A stretch of DNA of 6,507 bases from UBA2336 sp037443645 (GCA_037443645.1 JBBINY010000084.1:1-6507), one strand, 5' to 3'; positions 1-6,397 are shown, counted from the stretch's first letter. Numbers and translations: made by a program. The notes: generated from the sequence alone by a model not told the origin.

Positions 1-38
1 ATCGGCATTTTTCTGAGAAAAGTATTTCAATAACACTC

Positions 39-647
39 ATGCAACTGATCAGTAAGACCAGACTGGAAGCATTTAGCGATGGTGTATTTGCAATCATTAT
101 CACCTTACTGGTGCTTGAAATAAAAGTACCGCATATTGAGTCGCACCATTCAGTCGAAGAACTGCATAATGCACTGATTGCATTGCTACCCAAATTTTTC
201 AGCTGGATAATAAGTTTTTTGATTATCGCAGTGATTTGGGTAAATCACCACCGTGTACTGGAACTGGTTGAACGGGTTAATCCTAAGTTTTTCTGGCTCA
301 ATGCCAACTTGCTGTTGTGGGCCTCTTTCATTCCCTTTCCTACAGCATTGCTGGGTGACTATTCCGATAATCGGCTCGCGACTGTATTCTTTGGTGTTGT
401 TCTGGCGTTGAGTGCGCTGGCCTTTGTGCTGATACGCTGGTACCTGAAATCAAATCCTTCCATTCTAAAATCAGGAATTAGTAATCATGAACTGAGCAGG
501 GCGTTGGTCAAATCTGTGCTTTTCGGCCCGATGCTTTATCTCATTGGTGCATGGCTATCGTGGATTAACCCATTTTACGGCCGGTTTGTGTATGCCGTTA
601 TTCCTTTGCTCTTTATCTTTCCTGTAATTAAACCATCCACAAAATGA
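39..647 (+). CDS. TMEM175-family (DUF1211) integral membrane protein, predicted potassium channel
   Basis: The 202-residue product is an inner-membrane protein. The family signature FSDGVFAI lies at residues 12-19 in the first hydrophobic segment, preceded by R8 and E10. The second conserved block, IWVNHHR, is at about 66-72. Hydrophobic segments at roughly 11-28, 50-68, 84-103, 113-134, 156-175 and 180-196 fit the six-helix fold of bacterial TMEM175 proteins, and the length is normal for the family. Characterised members are potassium-permeable channels in which TM1 residues near the FSD motif line the pore. Ion selectivity here is inferred, not shown. The ATG at 39 places the signature at the usual distance from the N-terminus. 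No Shine-Dalgarno sequence is visible, as is common in Bacteroidota. The stop overlaps the next start by 4 bp (ATGA), so the two genes are probably cotranscribed. The promoter would lie in or before the 38 bp at the left edge, and I could not identify it. Confidence 0.92.
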   Translation: MQLISKTRLEAFSDGVFAIIITLLVLEIKVPHIESHHSVEELHNALIALLPKFFSWIISFLIIAVIWVNHHRVLELVERVNPKFFWLNANLLLWASFIPFPTALLGDYSDNRLATVFFGVVLALSALAFVLIRWYLKSNPSILKSGISNHELSRALVKSVLFGPMLYLIGAWLSWINPFYGRFVYAVIPLLFIFPVIKPSTK

Positions 648-1264
648 AAATTTCGATAATCGGTTCAGGAAATGTTGGCTCGGCATTGGGAGCCGGACTT
701 CATCGGGCTGGTCATCACATTGCATTTGGTGTACGTAATCCTGAGTCGGCCAAATCAGAAAAGGCAGCTCAAATGGTTAAAGGCGCCAATTTTCAAACAG
801 TTGCTGACGCATACCGGGATGCTGATGTAATTATTGTTACAACGCCACCCGAAGCTGTTCTTCAACTGCTCCCCGAAATGAGTGACTTGAAGAACAAAAT
901 CGTGATTGACACCACGAATTCAGTTCGCATCAGGCCTGAGCCCTTCCCTACGGCATACCATGCCATTAAGGCCATAAGCGGATCCAAAAAAGTAGTGAAG
1001 TGCTTTAACTCAACCGGTTTTGAAAACATGATAAACCCAGTATATCCAGAAGTTGGGGGAATTGATATGTTTTGTGCAGGTAGCAATGCTGAAGCTAAAA
1101 CTATTGCAAAACAATTATCAAAAGACATCGGCTTTGCTGAATGCTGGGACTTTGGGGGTGACGACAACGTTGAGTTGCTTGAAAAATTCGCATTGAGTTG
1201 GATCAATCTTGCCATCATGCAGGGGCATGGCAGGAATATAGCCATAAAAATTCACAGGCGTTAA
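644..1264 (+). CDS. NADP-binding oxidoreductase of the NADPH-dependent F420 reductase-like family (COG2085)
   Basis: The product is a 206-residue predicted cytoplasmic dehydrogenase. It opens with a Rossmann fold whose dinucleotide motif G-S-G-N-V-G is at residues 7-12. A V-R-N-P turn at 30-33 follows strand 2, and its Arg probably binds the 2'-phosphate of NADP. Further family blocks are VIIVTTPP (62-69), IDTTN (88-92) and VKCFNSTGFENM (118-129), the last being the KAFN-type block of COG2085 proteins. The C-terminal helix (about 177-195) is intact and the length is normal. Archaeal and actinobacterial relatives reduce coenzyme F420 with NADPH. Most Bacteroidota are not known to make F420, so the substrate here is unknown and the F420 name should not be carried over literally. 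Translation probably couples to the TMEM175 gene through the ATGA overlap. The stop codon lies inside the A-run that forms the T-tract of the opposing terminator. Confidence 0.88.
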   Translation: MKISIIGSGNVGSALGAGLHRAGHHIAFGVRNPESAKSEKAAQMVKGANFQTVADAYRDADVIIVTTPPEAVLQLLPEMSDLKNKIVIDTTNSVRIRPEPFPTAYHAIKAISGSKKVVKCFNSTGFENMINPVYPEVGGIDMFCAGSNAEAKTIAKQLSKDIGFAECWDFGGDDNVELLEKFALSWINLAIMQGHGRNIAIKIHRR

Positions 1265-1288
1265 AAAAAATCCCGCAACGTGCGGGAT
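1263..1288 (-). terminator. Rho-independent terminator of the receptor gene
   Basis: A perfect 8-bp stem (ATCCCGCA at 1270-1277 with TGCGGGAT at 1281-1288) encloses a 3-nt loop. On the plus strand it is preceded by eight A residues (1263-1270), which read as a T-tract on the minus strand. No T-run follows it on the plus strand, so it is oriented for the minus-strand receptor gene, ending about 25 bp past that gene's stop. It may weakly slow plus-strand transcription as well. Confidence 0.88.
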
Positions 1289-1313
1289 CACCGTAAACCT
1301 AACCCATACAGAA

Positions 1314-4208
1314 TTATTCCTTGTTCCGCGTGGCCTTGACCGGAAGGGTTCTAAACTGCCCGAAACTCATTGTCCCCTCCAGCGAATCGTCTGTAATGTT
1401 GGCATCAACGGTTATGGTTACTTCATTTCCTCCAAAATTCATCACGTAAGTATATACAATGTTGTTTCCGTTTACAGCTACCGATGTAAGGGCAACTTCT
1501 TGCGGCATGCGGTCGCTCTTAATAGTACCGCCCCACTTGCCATCGGTGTTGGTTATGGTAAATCTCCCTCCGGATGATTGTTGCCCGCCCTCTACGGTAT
1601 ATGTCCAGTTTCCGGTTGCATCAACAGGTGTGAGCGTTGAATCGGCAGGCGAAGCTTCTTTTTTCACGGGCTGTGTAACCGAACGGCCGGCACCCGTAAA
1701 TCCACCGGCACGCTGCTGGCCGTTTTGAGCCTGACCCTGAGGCGTGCCCCCATCCATATCGCCTCCGCCACTTTCCTTCAGGTCATCGTTATTCACCGAG
1801 CGCCTTCTGCGGGGCTGGTTGTCATAGCTCATCTTGCCAATGCGGTAATTGAAGTTTATGCGAACGCTGAACATATCGCGCACATTAACATTGGTTTGAT
1901 TAATGGTAGGTGATTCGGTGACGCCCTTAATTCTGAACTGAGGGGTAAAAAAGTTTTCCAGGCCGATTCCAAAGCCACCTTTTTTATCCTTAAACTCTTT
2001 TCGTATTGCCAGGCTGTAGGTACCAAAGCCACCCTGGTAACCCTGCAGGTTTACCTGCCGGCCCCGGTAAAATCCAAAAGCCTGCAACGACCACTTATCG
2101 GAAAGTTTGTAATTGCCGAACATCCTTCCACTGGCAACCCACCCTTCGTTGTTGGCCGCATACAGCGGATTGGGAACATTATTATTCAGTTGGGTATAAT
2201 AGACGTCTCCTCCGCCACCCAGGGTAAGTTTGCCCACCATTACATTTCCAAAAACACTTAGCCCTACAGCCTTTTCCTCGCCTATGTTCTGATAGGTTGT
2301 AATAATGGTGTCACCTTTAGCCTGCCTTACTCCTTGTATGCCATCGGTTGTATTTCGGAAGAAGGTGGTAAAATTCAGGTAGGTGCTTTTGATGTTGGCA
2401 CTGTAGGAAAGTTCATAGTTATCCGTCAACTCCGGATCAAGATAAGGGTTACCAATATTGAGGAATAGCGGGTTAGGATTTTGAATGTTCGGATTCAAAA
2501 ACTGAATGGATGGCCGTCTGATTCTGCGGTTATAAGCTGCCTTAACCGTGTTGTTATTCTTGAGTCTTTTTGAAAGGTTAACGCTGGGAACAAATACACC
2601 ATAAGAAGGAATTTCCTTATCGGCCAGATCAGGATTTTCGGGATCATTCTGAAAGTTGGCATCAATGCGGGTGTACTCGTACCGGCCTCCGGCCTTCAAG
2701 CTATAGGACTTAGGAAGTGTTGCTGTGTACGAAACATAACCTGCCGTTACATCCTGATTGTAGTTGAAGACATTACCTGCATTGGCAGAGGTTTCGGGTA
2801 CATAGTCCCCGTCAGGACCAACAGCCCGGTAACTCTGGTAATCGCTCGACACCCTCCGGATGATCTCTTTGGCGCCCACTTCAATCAATTGCTTGTTTCC
2901 GATGGGTGTTTGGTAATCAGCCTGTACTGTTATTTCCTGGTTGAAGCTTTTGTTGTCGTTTCTGCGTCTTAAATCAATAATGTCGTTGTCGTCATAGGAA
3001 ACGTTTGTAAAGTCGTTGGTGCGATCATTCAAACTGTACTGGGTTGAAATGCTAAATTCCTTTGATGGCTTTTCGAACGTGCGGGTATAATCCAGGCTTA
3101 GGTCAACAGTTCCTGAGTTGTCAACCGTGTTCACATTGGCCCGATCGTACCGGGTTTGAATGCCGTTTACAAGCGACAGTGTTTCCAGGTTATCCTGGTA
3201 GCTGGTACCATTTCTCAGGCCGTACCTTACCGAAGCTGCCAGGTAATTATGCTTGTCTATATCATAGTCCCACCCCAGGGTGTAACGGCCAAACAAGTTA
3301 TTGTTGCGGGTATCAGCCCGCTGGATATTAAGGATAGTATCCTGGGTAACCTGAAGATTCTCAAAACTACCTGTGTTATTGTAGTTGGCGCGTCCAAAGC
3401 CGCCCAGGGAAAAACCCATTTTACCCTTCCGGTAGGCACCATTCATTCCGAGGTTCGATCCACGATAGCCCACTCCGGCATCCACATTAAGGGTTAGCCC
3501 TTCGAGCGTATTCTTCTTTGTGATGATATTAATGATCCCGGACGAACCCTCGGCATCATACTTTGCTGATGGCGAAGTGATCACTTCTACCGACTTAATC
3601 TGATCGGCCGGTATTTGCTTCAACGCATCGGCCACACTGCTGGCCGTAATGGTGGAAGGTTTGTTGTTAATGAGTACCTGGATGTTCGAATTTCCACGTA
3701 AGGATACATTCCCGTCAAGGTCAACATTCAGCATGGGGACCCTGCGCAACACATCGGTAGCATCGCCCCCTTTTGTAGTAGCATCATTCTCTGCATTATA
3801 AACCGTACGGTCAACACGCTCCTCAATCAATGCCCGCTGGCCCTCAACCACCACTTCATTCAGAACCGAGGCTTCCTCTTTAAAGGCAATCTGGCCAAGG
3901 TCAACATCCTTCTTATCGATGGTTACCGCCACGGTTTGGGTTTCGTATCCGATAAAGGAAATGTTAACGGTAAAATTGCCTGCAGCCAGTTTGGTAATTG
4001 TAAACTTCCCTTTGTCGTCAGCAACAGCCCCATCCATGAGTTTCCCATCGGCATCTATTAGGGCAATGGTGGCAAATTCAACGGGCTGTTTGGTGCCTGC
4101 ATCAATAACCACTCCGGTTATCTTATGATTTCCCTTTGGTTTCTCAACCTGGGCCTGAAGGCCCGTTAAAAAGAAAAGCCCGACTGAAAACAAAAAAATA
4201 CGCTTCAT
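1314..4208 (-). CDS. TonB-dependent-receptor-like outer membrane beta-barrel protein with an extra C-terminal beta domain
   Basis: This 964-residue protein is predicted to sit in the outer membrane. Residues 1-19 form a signal peptide (basic MKR, hydrophobic core, likely cleavage after LQA). Residues 28-112 are a carboxypeptidase-regulatory-like beta-sandwich (ITGVVID..G..QPVEFATIAL; FIGYETQ). A plug domain follows at about 115-232, starting with LNEVVVEG and containing VLRRVPML, VSLRGNSN and SVEVITSPSAKYDAEGSSGIINIITKK. The barrel spans about 238-792. Its family block at 559-602 contains YNRRIRRPS, LNPN and GNPYLDPE, which points to the outer-membrane beta-barrel (OMP_b-brl_3) group and not to SusC. 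No SusD gene is adjacent, so the substrate is unknown. The barrel ends near SVRINFNYRIGKM followed by a basic RRRR tail, where relatives usually stop. Here a Gly/Gln-rich linker and a further beta domain are added. The ATG at 4208 gives a correct signal peptide. No Shine-Dalgarno is seen, only an A-rich leader. Confidence 0.93.
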   Translation of the reverse strand: MKRIFLFSVGLFFLTGLQAQVEKPKGNHKITGVVIDAGTKQPVEFATIALIDADGKLMDGAVADDKGKFTITKLAAGNFTVNISFIGYETQTVAVTIDKKDVDLGQIAFKEEASVLNEVVVEGQRALIEERVDRTVYNAENDATTKGGDATDVLRRVPMLNVDLDGNVSLRGNSNIQVLINNKPSTITASSVADALKQIPADQIKSVEVITSPSAKYDAEGSSGIINIITKKNTLEGLTLNVDAGVGYRGSNLGMNGAYRKGKMGFSLGGFGRANYNNTGSFENLQVTQDTILNIQRADTRNNNLFGRYTLGWDYDIDKHNYLAASVRYGLRNGTSYQDNLETLSLVNGIQTRYDRANVNTVDNSGTVDLSLDYTRTFEKPSKEFSISTQYSLNDRTNDFTNVSYDDNDIIDLRRRNDNKSFNQEITVQADYQTPIGNKQLIEVGAKEIIRRVSSDYQSYRAVGPDGDYVPETSANAGNVFNYNQDVTAGYVSYTATLPKSYSLKAGGRYEYTRIDANFQNDPENPDLADKEIPSYGVFVPSVNLSKRLKNNNTVKAAYNRRIRRPSIQFLNPNIQNPNPLFLNIGNPYLDPELTDNYELSYSANIKSTYLNFTTFFRNTTDGIQGVRQAKGDTIITTYQNIGEEKAVGLSVFGNVMVGKLTLGGGGDVYYTQLNNNVPNPLYAANNEGWVASGRMFGNYKLSDKWSLQAFGFYRGRQVNLQGYQGGFGTYSLAIRKEFKDKKGGFGIGLENFFTPQFRIKGVTESPTINQTNVNVRDMFSVRINFNYRIGKMSYDNQPRRRRSVNNDDLKESGGGDMDGGTPQGQAQNGQQRAGGFTGAGRSVTQPVKKEASPADSTLTPVDATGNWTYTVEGGQQSSGGRFTITNTDGKWGGTIKSDRMPQEVALTSVAVNGNNIVYTYVMNFGGNEVTITVDANITDDSLEGTMSFGQFRTLPVKATRNKE
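1323..1616 (-). other. C-terminal lipocalin-like beta domain of the receptor (residues about 865-962)
   Basis: After the barrel and a disordered Gly/Gln/Pro linker (residues about 796-864), the receptor carries about 98 residues of alternating beta strands. The pattern is GNWTYTVEGG, FTITNTDGKWGGTIKS, EVALTSVAVNGNNIVYTY, EVTITVDANITDDSLEGTMSFG, RTLPVKATR. The repeated G-T/G-W turns and the closing 'D-D-S-L-E-G-T-M ... LPVKATR' resemble the small beta domains attached to secreted Bacteroidota hydrolases and amidohydrolases. That similarity comes from memory of patterns and was not searched. Since the C-terminus of a TonB-dependent barrel faces the periplasm, this domain would be periplasmic and could bind a ligand or partner protein. 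Confidence 0.6.
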
Positions 4209-4252
4209 TATTGTTACTGCTTATTAAAACGTGGTTTATCCTATTTACAGAC

Positions 4253-4278
4253 TACAAAACTGCCGGGATTGTTTTGTA
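4253..4278. promoter_or_regulatory. Inverted repeat, possible operator, in the divergent intergenic region
   Basis: TACAAAAC (4253-4260) and GTTTTGTA (4271-4278) form a perfect 8-bp inverted repeat with a 10-bp spacer, 45 bp upstream of the receptor start and 173 bp upstream of the kinase start. The arms also contain imperfect matches to the Bacteroidota -7 element TAnnTTTG on each strand: CAGTTTTG on the minus strand (4255-4262) and TTGTTTTG on the plus strand (4269-4276). It could be a regulator-binding dyad, a leader hairpin for the receptor mRNA, or overlapping promoter elements. The rest of 4209-4451 shows no further gene. Confidence 0.35.
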
Positions 4279-4422
4279 AATCCGGATCTATTAGACAGTC
4301 GGCCGAAATGATTCGACAAACGGGCTAAATTGCCCATCATTTTTTTCTGCAGGAGCAATCGATTAATTAGGCCCATTGGTCGAATAGAAGGAATCTCTTC
4401 TACAGCGTGAACCTCCACCGTC

Positions 4423-4430
4423 TAATTTTG
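4423..4430 (+). promoter_or_regulatory. Bacteroidota -7 promoter element of the kinase-regulator operon
   Basis: TAATTTTG at 4423-4430 matches the Bacteroidota consensus TAnnTTTG exactly. A transcript starting about 6-8 bp later would have a leader of roughly 15 nt before the ATG at 4452. A -33 TTG is not clearly present; the nearest candidate is TTC at 4398-4400, 22 bp upstream, with one mismatch. Because the element lies inside the coding region of the alternative GTG start at 4407, it favours the ATG start. Confidence 0.45.
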
Positions 4431-4451
4431 TACGTTCTTACGAAGTATACC

Positions 4452-5492
4452 ATGCAAACACTTTTTCAACGACATCGGCTAACCCTGCTGCACATCATCT
4501 TTTGGTGCATATACCTTTCCTTTAACCTGTACCAGATCAGTTTCTATCAGCAACGCAGGGGCTACGATTGGAACAGTGCACTGTCGTTTGCAGGGGTGCA
4601 ATTCCTTTTCACGTTTGCCATTGCCTACCTGAATTACTTTCTGTTACTGCCACGATTTATCCGAAACAAAAATGTGTGGCGTTACGTGGTTGAATTTGCA
4701 ATTCTTTTTGGAGCGCTCGTATTTTTAAGAATTTATGTGCAACGACAAATGGTGGAGGGGTCACCTCGGGCCGACTATTTCCACTCGACCATGTTTATAG
4801 TTCAGGTGGTGGCTATCAACCTGTTCATCACTGTATTTGTAAGCATGCTCCGTTTTGCTGCCGATTGGTTTGAACTCGAAGCTAAAAAGAAGGCAATCGA
4901 AAACGAACGCCTAACAGCTGAACTGAATTTCCTGAAAGCCCAGATCAACCCTCACTTCCTTTTCAATACGCTTAACAATCTCTATTACCTGGCTTTCTCT
5001 AAATCGGAAAACACCACCACAGTTATTGAGAAGCTGTCGCAAATGATGCGGTACATGATTTACGACTCCAACCATGCCAAAGTGCCCCTTAACAAGGAGA
5101 TCGAATACATGAAAAATTACATTGGCCTGGAGCAGTTGCGTCTCAACAGCCAGGTTCCTATCCGGTTTGATATTGAGGGAAAAACCGAAAATCAGCAAAT
5201 TGCCCCACTCATTTTTATTACCTTTCTGGAGAACGCATTTAAACACGGGGTGAACAACCATAGTGCCGAAGCCTGGGTAAATGTTTCCATTAAATTGAAT
5301 GGCAACCAGTGTACCTATGTTGTGGAGAACAGTAAACTCCCTCCGGCAAATGACACCAGAGAAGGAAAGTCAGGAATTGGATTACAGAATGTGCAGCGCA
5401 GGCTGGAGTTGAGTTACCCCGGACAATACGCATTGAAAATTGAGGATAAACCCGATCGGTATTCCGTGCAACTCAACATTACGCTGAATTGA
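4452..5492 (+). CDS. LytS/YehU-type sensor histidine kinase
   Basis: The product is a 346-residue inner-membrane kinase that phosphorylates the LytTR regulator encoded just downstream. Four hydrophobic segments (about 10-31, 43-67, 77-97 and 112-135) form the sensor region, which has no recognisable extracytoplasmic domain. A charged, probably coiled-coil linker (about 138-160) follows. The His_kinase domain carries the phospho-acceptor His168 in the block LKAQINPHFLFNTLNNLYYLA. The ATP-binding part has the N-box FLENAFKHG (Asn261) and the G-box GIGLQNVQRRL (Gly308, Gly310). All key residues are present and the length is typical. The frame also allows a GTG start at 4407 (361 residues), but ATG at 4452 gives the usual N-terminus for these kinases (short basic stretch, then a first helix) and lies downstream of a consensus -7 element. 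The gene is divergent from the receptor and overlaps the regulator by 4 bp, so the pair forms one operon. The signal sensed is unknown. Confidence 0.93.
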   Translation: MQTLFQRHRLTLLHIIFWCIYLSFNLYQISFYQQRRGYDWNSALSFAGVQFLFTFAIAYLNYFLLLPRFIRNKNVWRYVVEFAILFGALVFLRIYVQRQMVEGSPRADYFHSTMFIVQVVAINLFITVFVSMLRFAADWFELEAKKKAIENERLTAELNFLKAQINPHFLFNTLNNLYYLAFSKSENTTTVIEKLSQMMRYMIYDSNHAKVPLNKEIEYMKNYIGLEQLRLNSQVPIRFDIEGKTENQQIAPLIFITFLENAFKHGVNNHSAEAWVNVSIKLNGNQCTYVVENSKLPPANDTREGKSGIGLQNVQRRLELSYPGQYALKIEDKPDRYSVQLNITLN

Positions 5493-6217
5493 TAAAAATC
5501 GATTGCCTGATTGTAGAAGACGAGCCCCTGGCCCGCAACCTGATGGTGGAGTATGTTAAAAAAGTGCCCTACCTGAACCTGGTGGATGCATGCCCCAATG
5601 CCATGCAGGCCATGGAGGCGCTTAAGAAAAAACCAGTTGACCTTATTTTTCTTGACATTCAAATGCCGGAAATCACTGGCATAACATTACTCAAAATTCT
5701 TCCCAAAAAACCACTTGTAATTTTTACAACGGCCTATTCTGAATACGCGCTGGAGGGTTATGAATTGGATGTGGTGGATTACCTGTTGAAGCCGGTTACG
5801 TTCGAACGGTTTCTCAAAGCTGTTGAAAAGGCTGGTGCCCGGCTTTCAAGTCCTGCTCCTCAGCAGACATTACCGGCATCGGAGGGGGGTCAGCATCAAC
5901 GATTTGTTTTTGTAAAGGACGGCACTAAGCTGGTAAAAATTTTATTTGACGATATTCTGTATGTGGAAGGACTGAAGGATTATGTTACCATTCATACCCG
6001 GCAGCAAAAGATTACCACCCTGCAACGGATGAAAAACCTGGAGGAGCAACTGCCTGCCGATACGTTCATCCGTATACACAACTCATACATCATTAGCATT
6101 AAGGCCATAGATACGATACACAAAAACGAGGTGCAGATTGGACCAGCCCTGTTGCCGATAAGCGATTCATACCGGAAAACCTTCAGAGAGTTTGTTGAAA
6201 AAAATCAAATGGGCTGA
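5489..6217 (+). CDS. LytTR-family response regulator
   Basis: This 242-residue DNA-binding regulator is the partner of the upstream kinase. The receiver domain (about 3-117) has the acidic pocket E10-D11, phospho-acceptor Asp56 in DLIFLDIQMP, the conserved Thr81 in FTTAYSEYA, and Lys101-Pro102 in DYLLKPV. A short Ser/Pro/Gln linker (about 118-137) leads to the LytTR domain (about 138-238), marked by FVFVKDGTKLVKI, DDILYVEGLKDYVTIHT, FIRIHNSYIISI and LPISDSYRK. The start is TTG at 5489, overlapping the kinase stop as TTGA. No ATG or GTG start exists upstream in this frame (stop at 5447-5449), and the next ATG (5543) would remove the first receiver strand, so TTG is well supported. Translational coupling to the kinase is likely. 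Likely targets are its own promoter or the divergent receptor, but I could not recognise paired LytTR direct repeats in the intergenic region. Confidence 0.94.
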   Translation: MIKIDCLIVEDEPLARNLMVEYVKKVPYLNLVDACPNAMQAMEALKKKPVDLIFLDIQMPEITGITLLKILPKKPLVIFTTAYSEYALEGYELDVVDYLLKPVTFERFLKAVEKAGARLSSPAPQQTLPASEGGQHQRFVFVKDGTKLVKILFDDILYVEGLKDYVTIHTRQQKITTLQRMKNLEEQLPADTFIRIHNSYIISIKAIDTIHKNEVQIGPALLPISDSYRKTFREFVEKNQMG

Positions 6218-6224
6218 AAACAAG

Positions 6225-6250
6225 AATTCCTGGCGCTTCCGTCAGGAATT
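6225..6250 (+). terminator. Hairpin after the regulator gene, candidate terminator
   Basis: AATTCCTG (6225-6232) pairs with CAGGAATT (6243-6250). On plus-strand RNA the stem extends inward by a G-U, C-G and G-C pair to an 11-bp stem with a 4-nt CTTC loop. The wobble pair forms only in plus-strand RNA, which favours termination of the kinase-regulator operon 8 bp past its stop. The following T-tract is weak (TTTGT overlapping the stem end). The flanking A-rich stretch at 6218-6223 could give limited function on the minus strand too. Confidence 0.5.
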
Positions 6251-6294
6251 TGTGAGAACTGAGCCCCTACCTTGCTCTTCAATTAACCTACACG
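6251..6294. repeat. Degenerate repeat copy lacking the palindrome
   Basis: This stretch aligns with the second part of the 103-bp unit next to it: GAACTGAGCCCC matches GAGCTGAGCCCC, and CCTTGCTCTTCAATTAA matches CCTTGCTCTTTAATTAA. It lacks 22 bp, the palindrome core plus the GGGGGAACCCCC stretch, as expected from a deletion between the two CCCC runs, and it has several substitutions. It looks like the oldest, most decayed copy of the array. Confidence 0.6.
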
Positions 6295-6330
6295 AAAAAA
6301 AAGCAGTCGTCTTTTCCGGTCGACTGCTTT
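6295..6330 (-). terminator. Minus-strand terminator in repeat unit 1
   Basis: A perfect 10-bp stem (AAAGCAGTCG at 6300-6309 with CGACTGCTTT at 6321-6330) and an 11-nt loop are followed, on the minus strand, by a T8 tract (A6295-6302 on the plus strand). No T-run follows on the plus side. It is oriented to stop transcription entering from the right edge. Confidence 0.85.
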
Positions 6331-6334
6331 GTAG

Positions 6335-6381
6335 TGGGAGCTGAGCCCCGATAGCTATCGGGGGAACCCCCGACCTTGCTC
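6335..6381 (-). pseudogene. tRNA 3'-end-like remnant in repeat unit 1
   Basis: Read on the minus strand, this stretch runs GAGCAAGGTC, GGGGGTTC, then an interrupting palindrome, then CTC and AGCTCCCA. This resembles the variable loop, T-stem with TTC, and 3' acceptor strand plus discriminator of a bacterial tRNA, with a minus-strand terminator just after it. The T-arm is disrupted and no anticodon arm or 5' half is recognisable, so it cannot be a working tRNA. The similarity is by eye; tRNA identity is not assigned. Confidence 0.5.
6346..6363. repeat. 18-bp perfect palindrome, unit 1
   Basis: CCCCGATAGCTATCGGGG is identical to its reverse complement and sits inside the tRNA-like T-arm. It is followed directly by GGAACCCCC, which can compete for pairing with the GGGG arm. 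It may be a dispersed short palindromic element; copies elsewhere in the genome cannot be seen here. Confidence 0.85.
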
Positions 6382-6397
6382 TTTAATTAATATGCAT

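Noticed and set aside
862..1245. Minus-strand open frame opposite the oxidoreductase gene
   Set aside because: It lies entirely antisense to a well-supported Rossmann-fold gene, and its product shows no recognisable domain.
1459..2227. Several plus-strand open frames opposite the receptor C-terminal half
   Set aside because: They are antisense shadows with low-complexity or arbitrary products; the receptor frame is intact across the whole stretch.
3062..4128. Further open frames within the receptor gene, on both strands
   Set aside because: They lie in other frames of strongly conserved plug and barrel sequence and have no coherent motifs.
4322..4346. GGGC-N6-GCCC followed by a T-run in the intergenic region, terminator-like
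   Set aside because: The stem is only 4 bp, and there is no upstream plus-strand transcript for it to terminate.
4911..5261. Minus-strand open frame opposite the kinase catalytic domain
   Set aside because: It is the antisense of conserved HPHFLFN-type and N-box blocks; no independent evidence.
5414..5662. Minus-strand open frame across the kinase-regulator junction
   Set aside because: It spans two well-defined genes on the other strand and has no recognisable domain.
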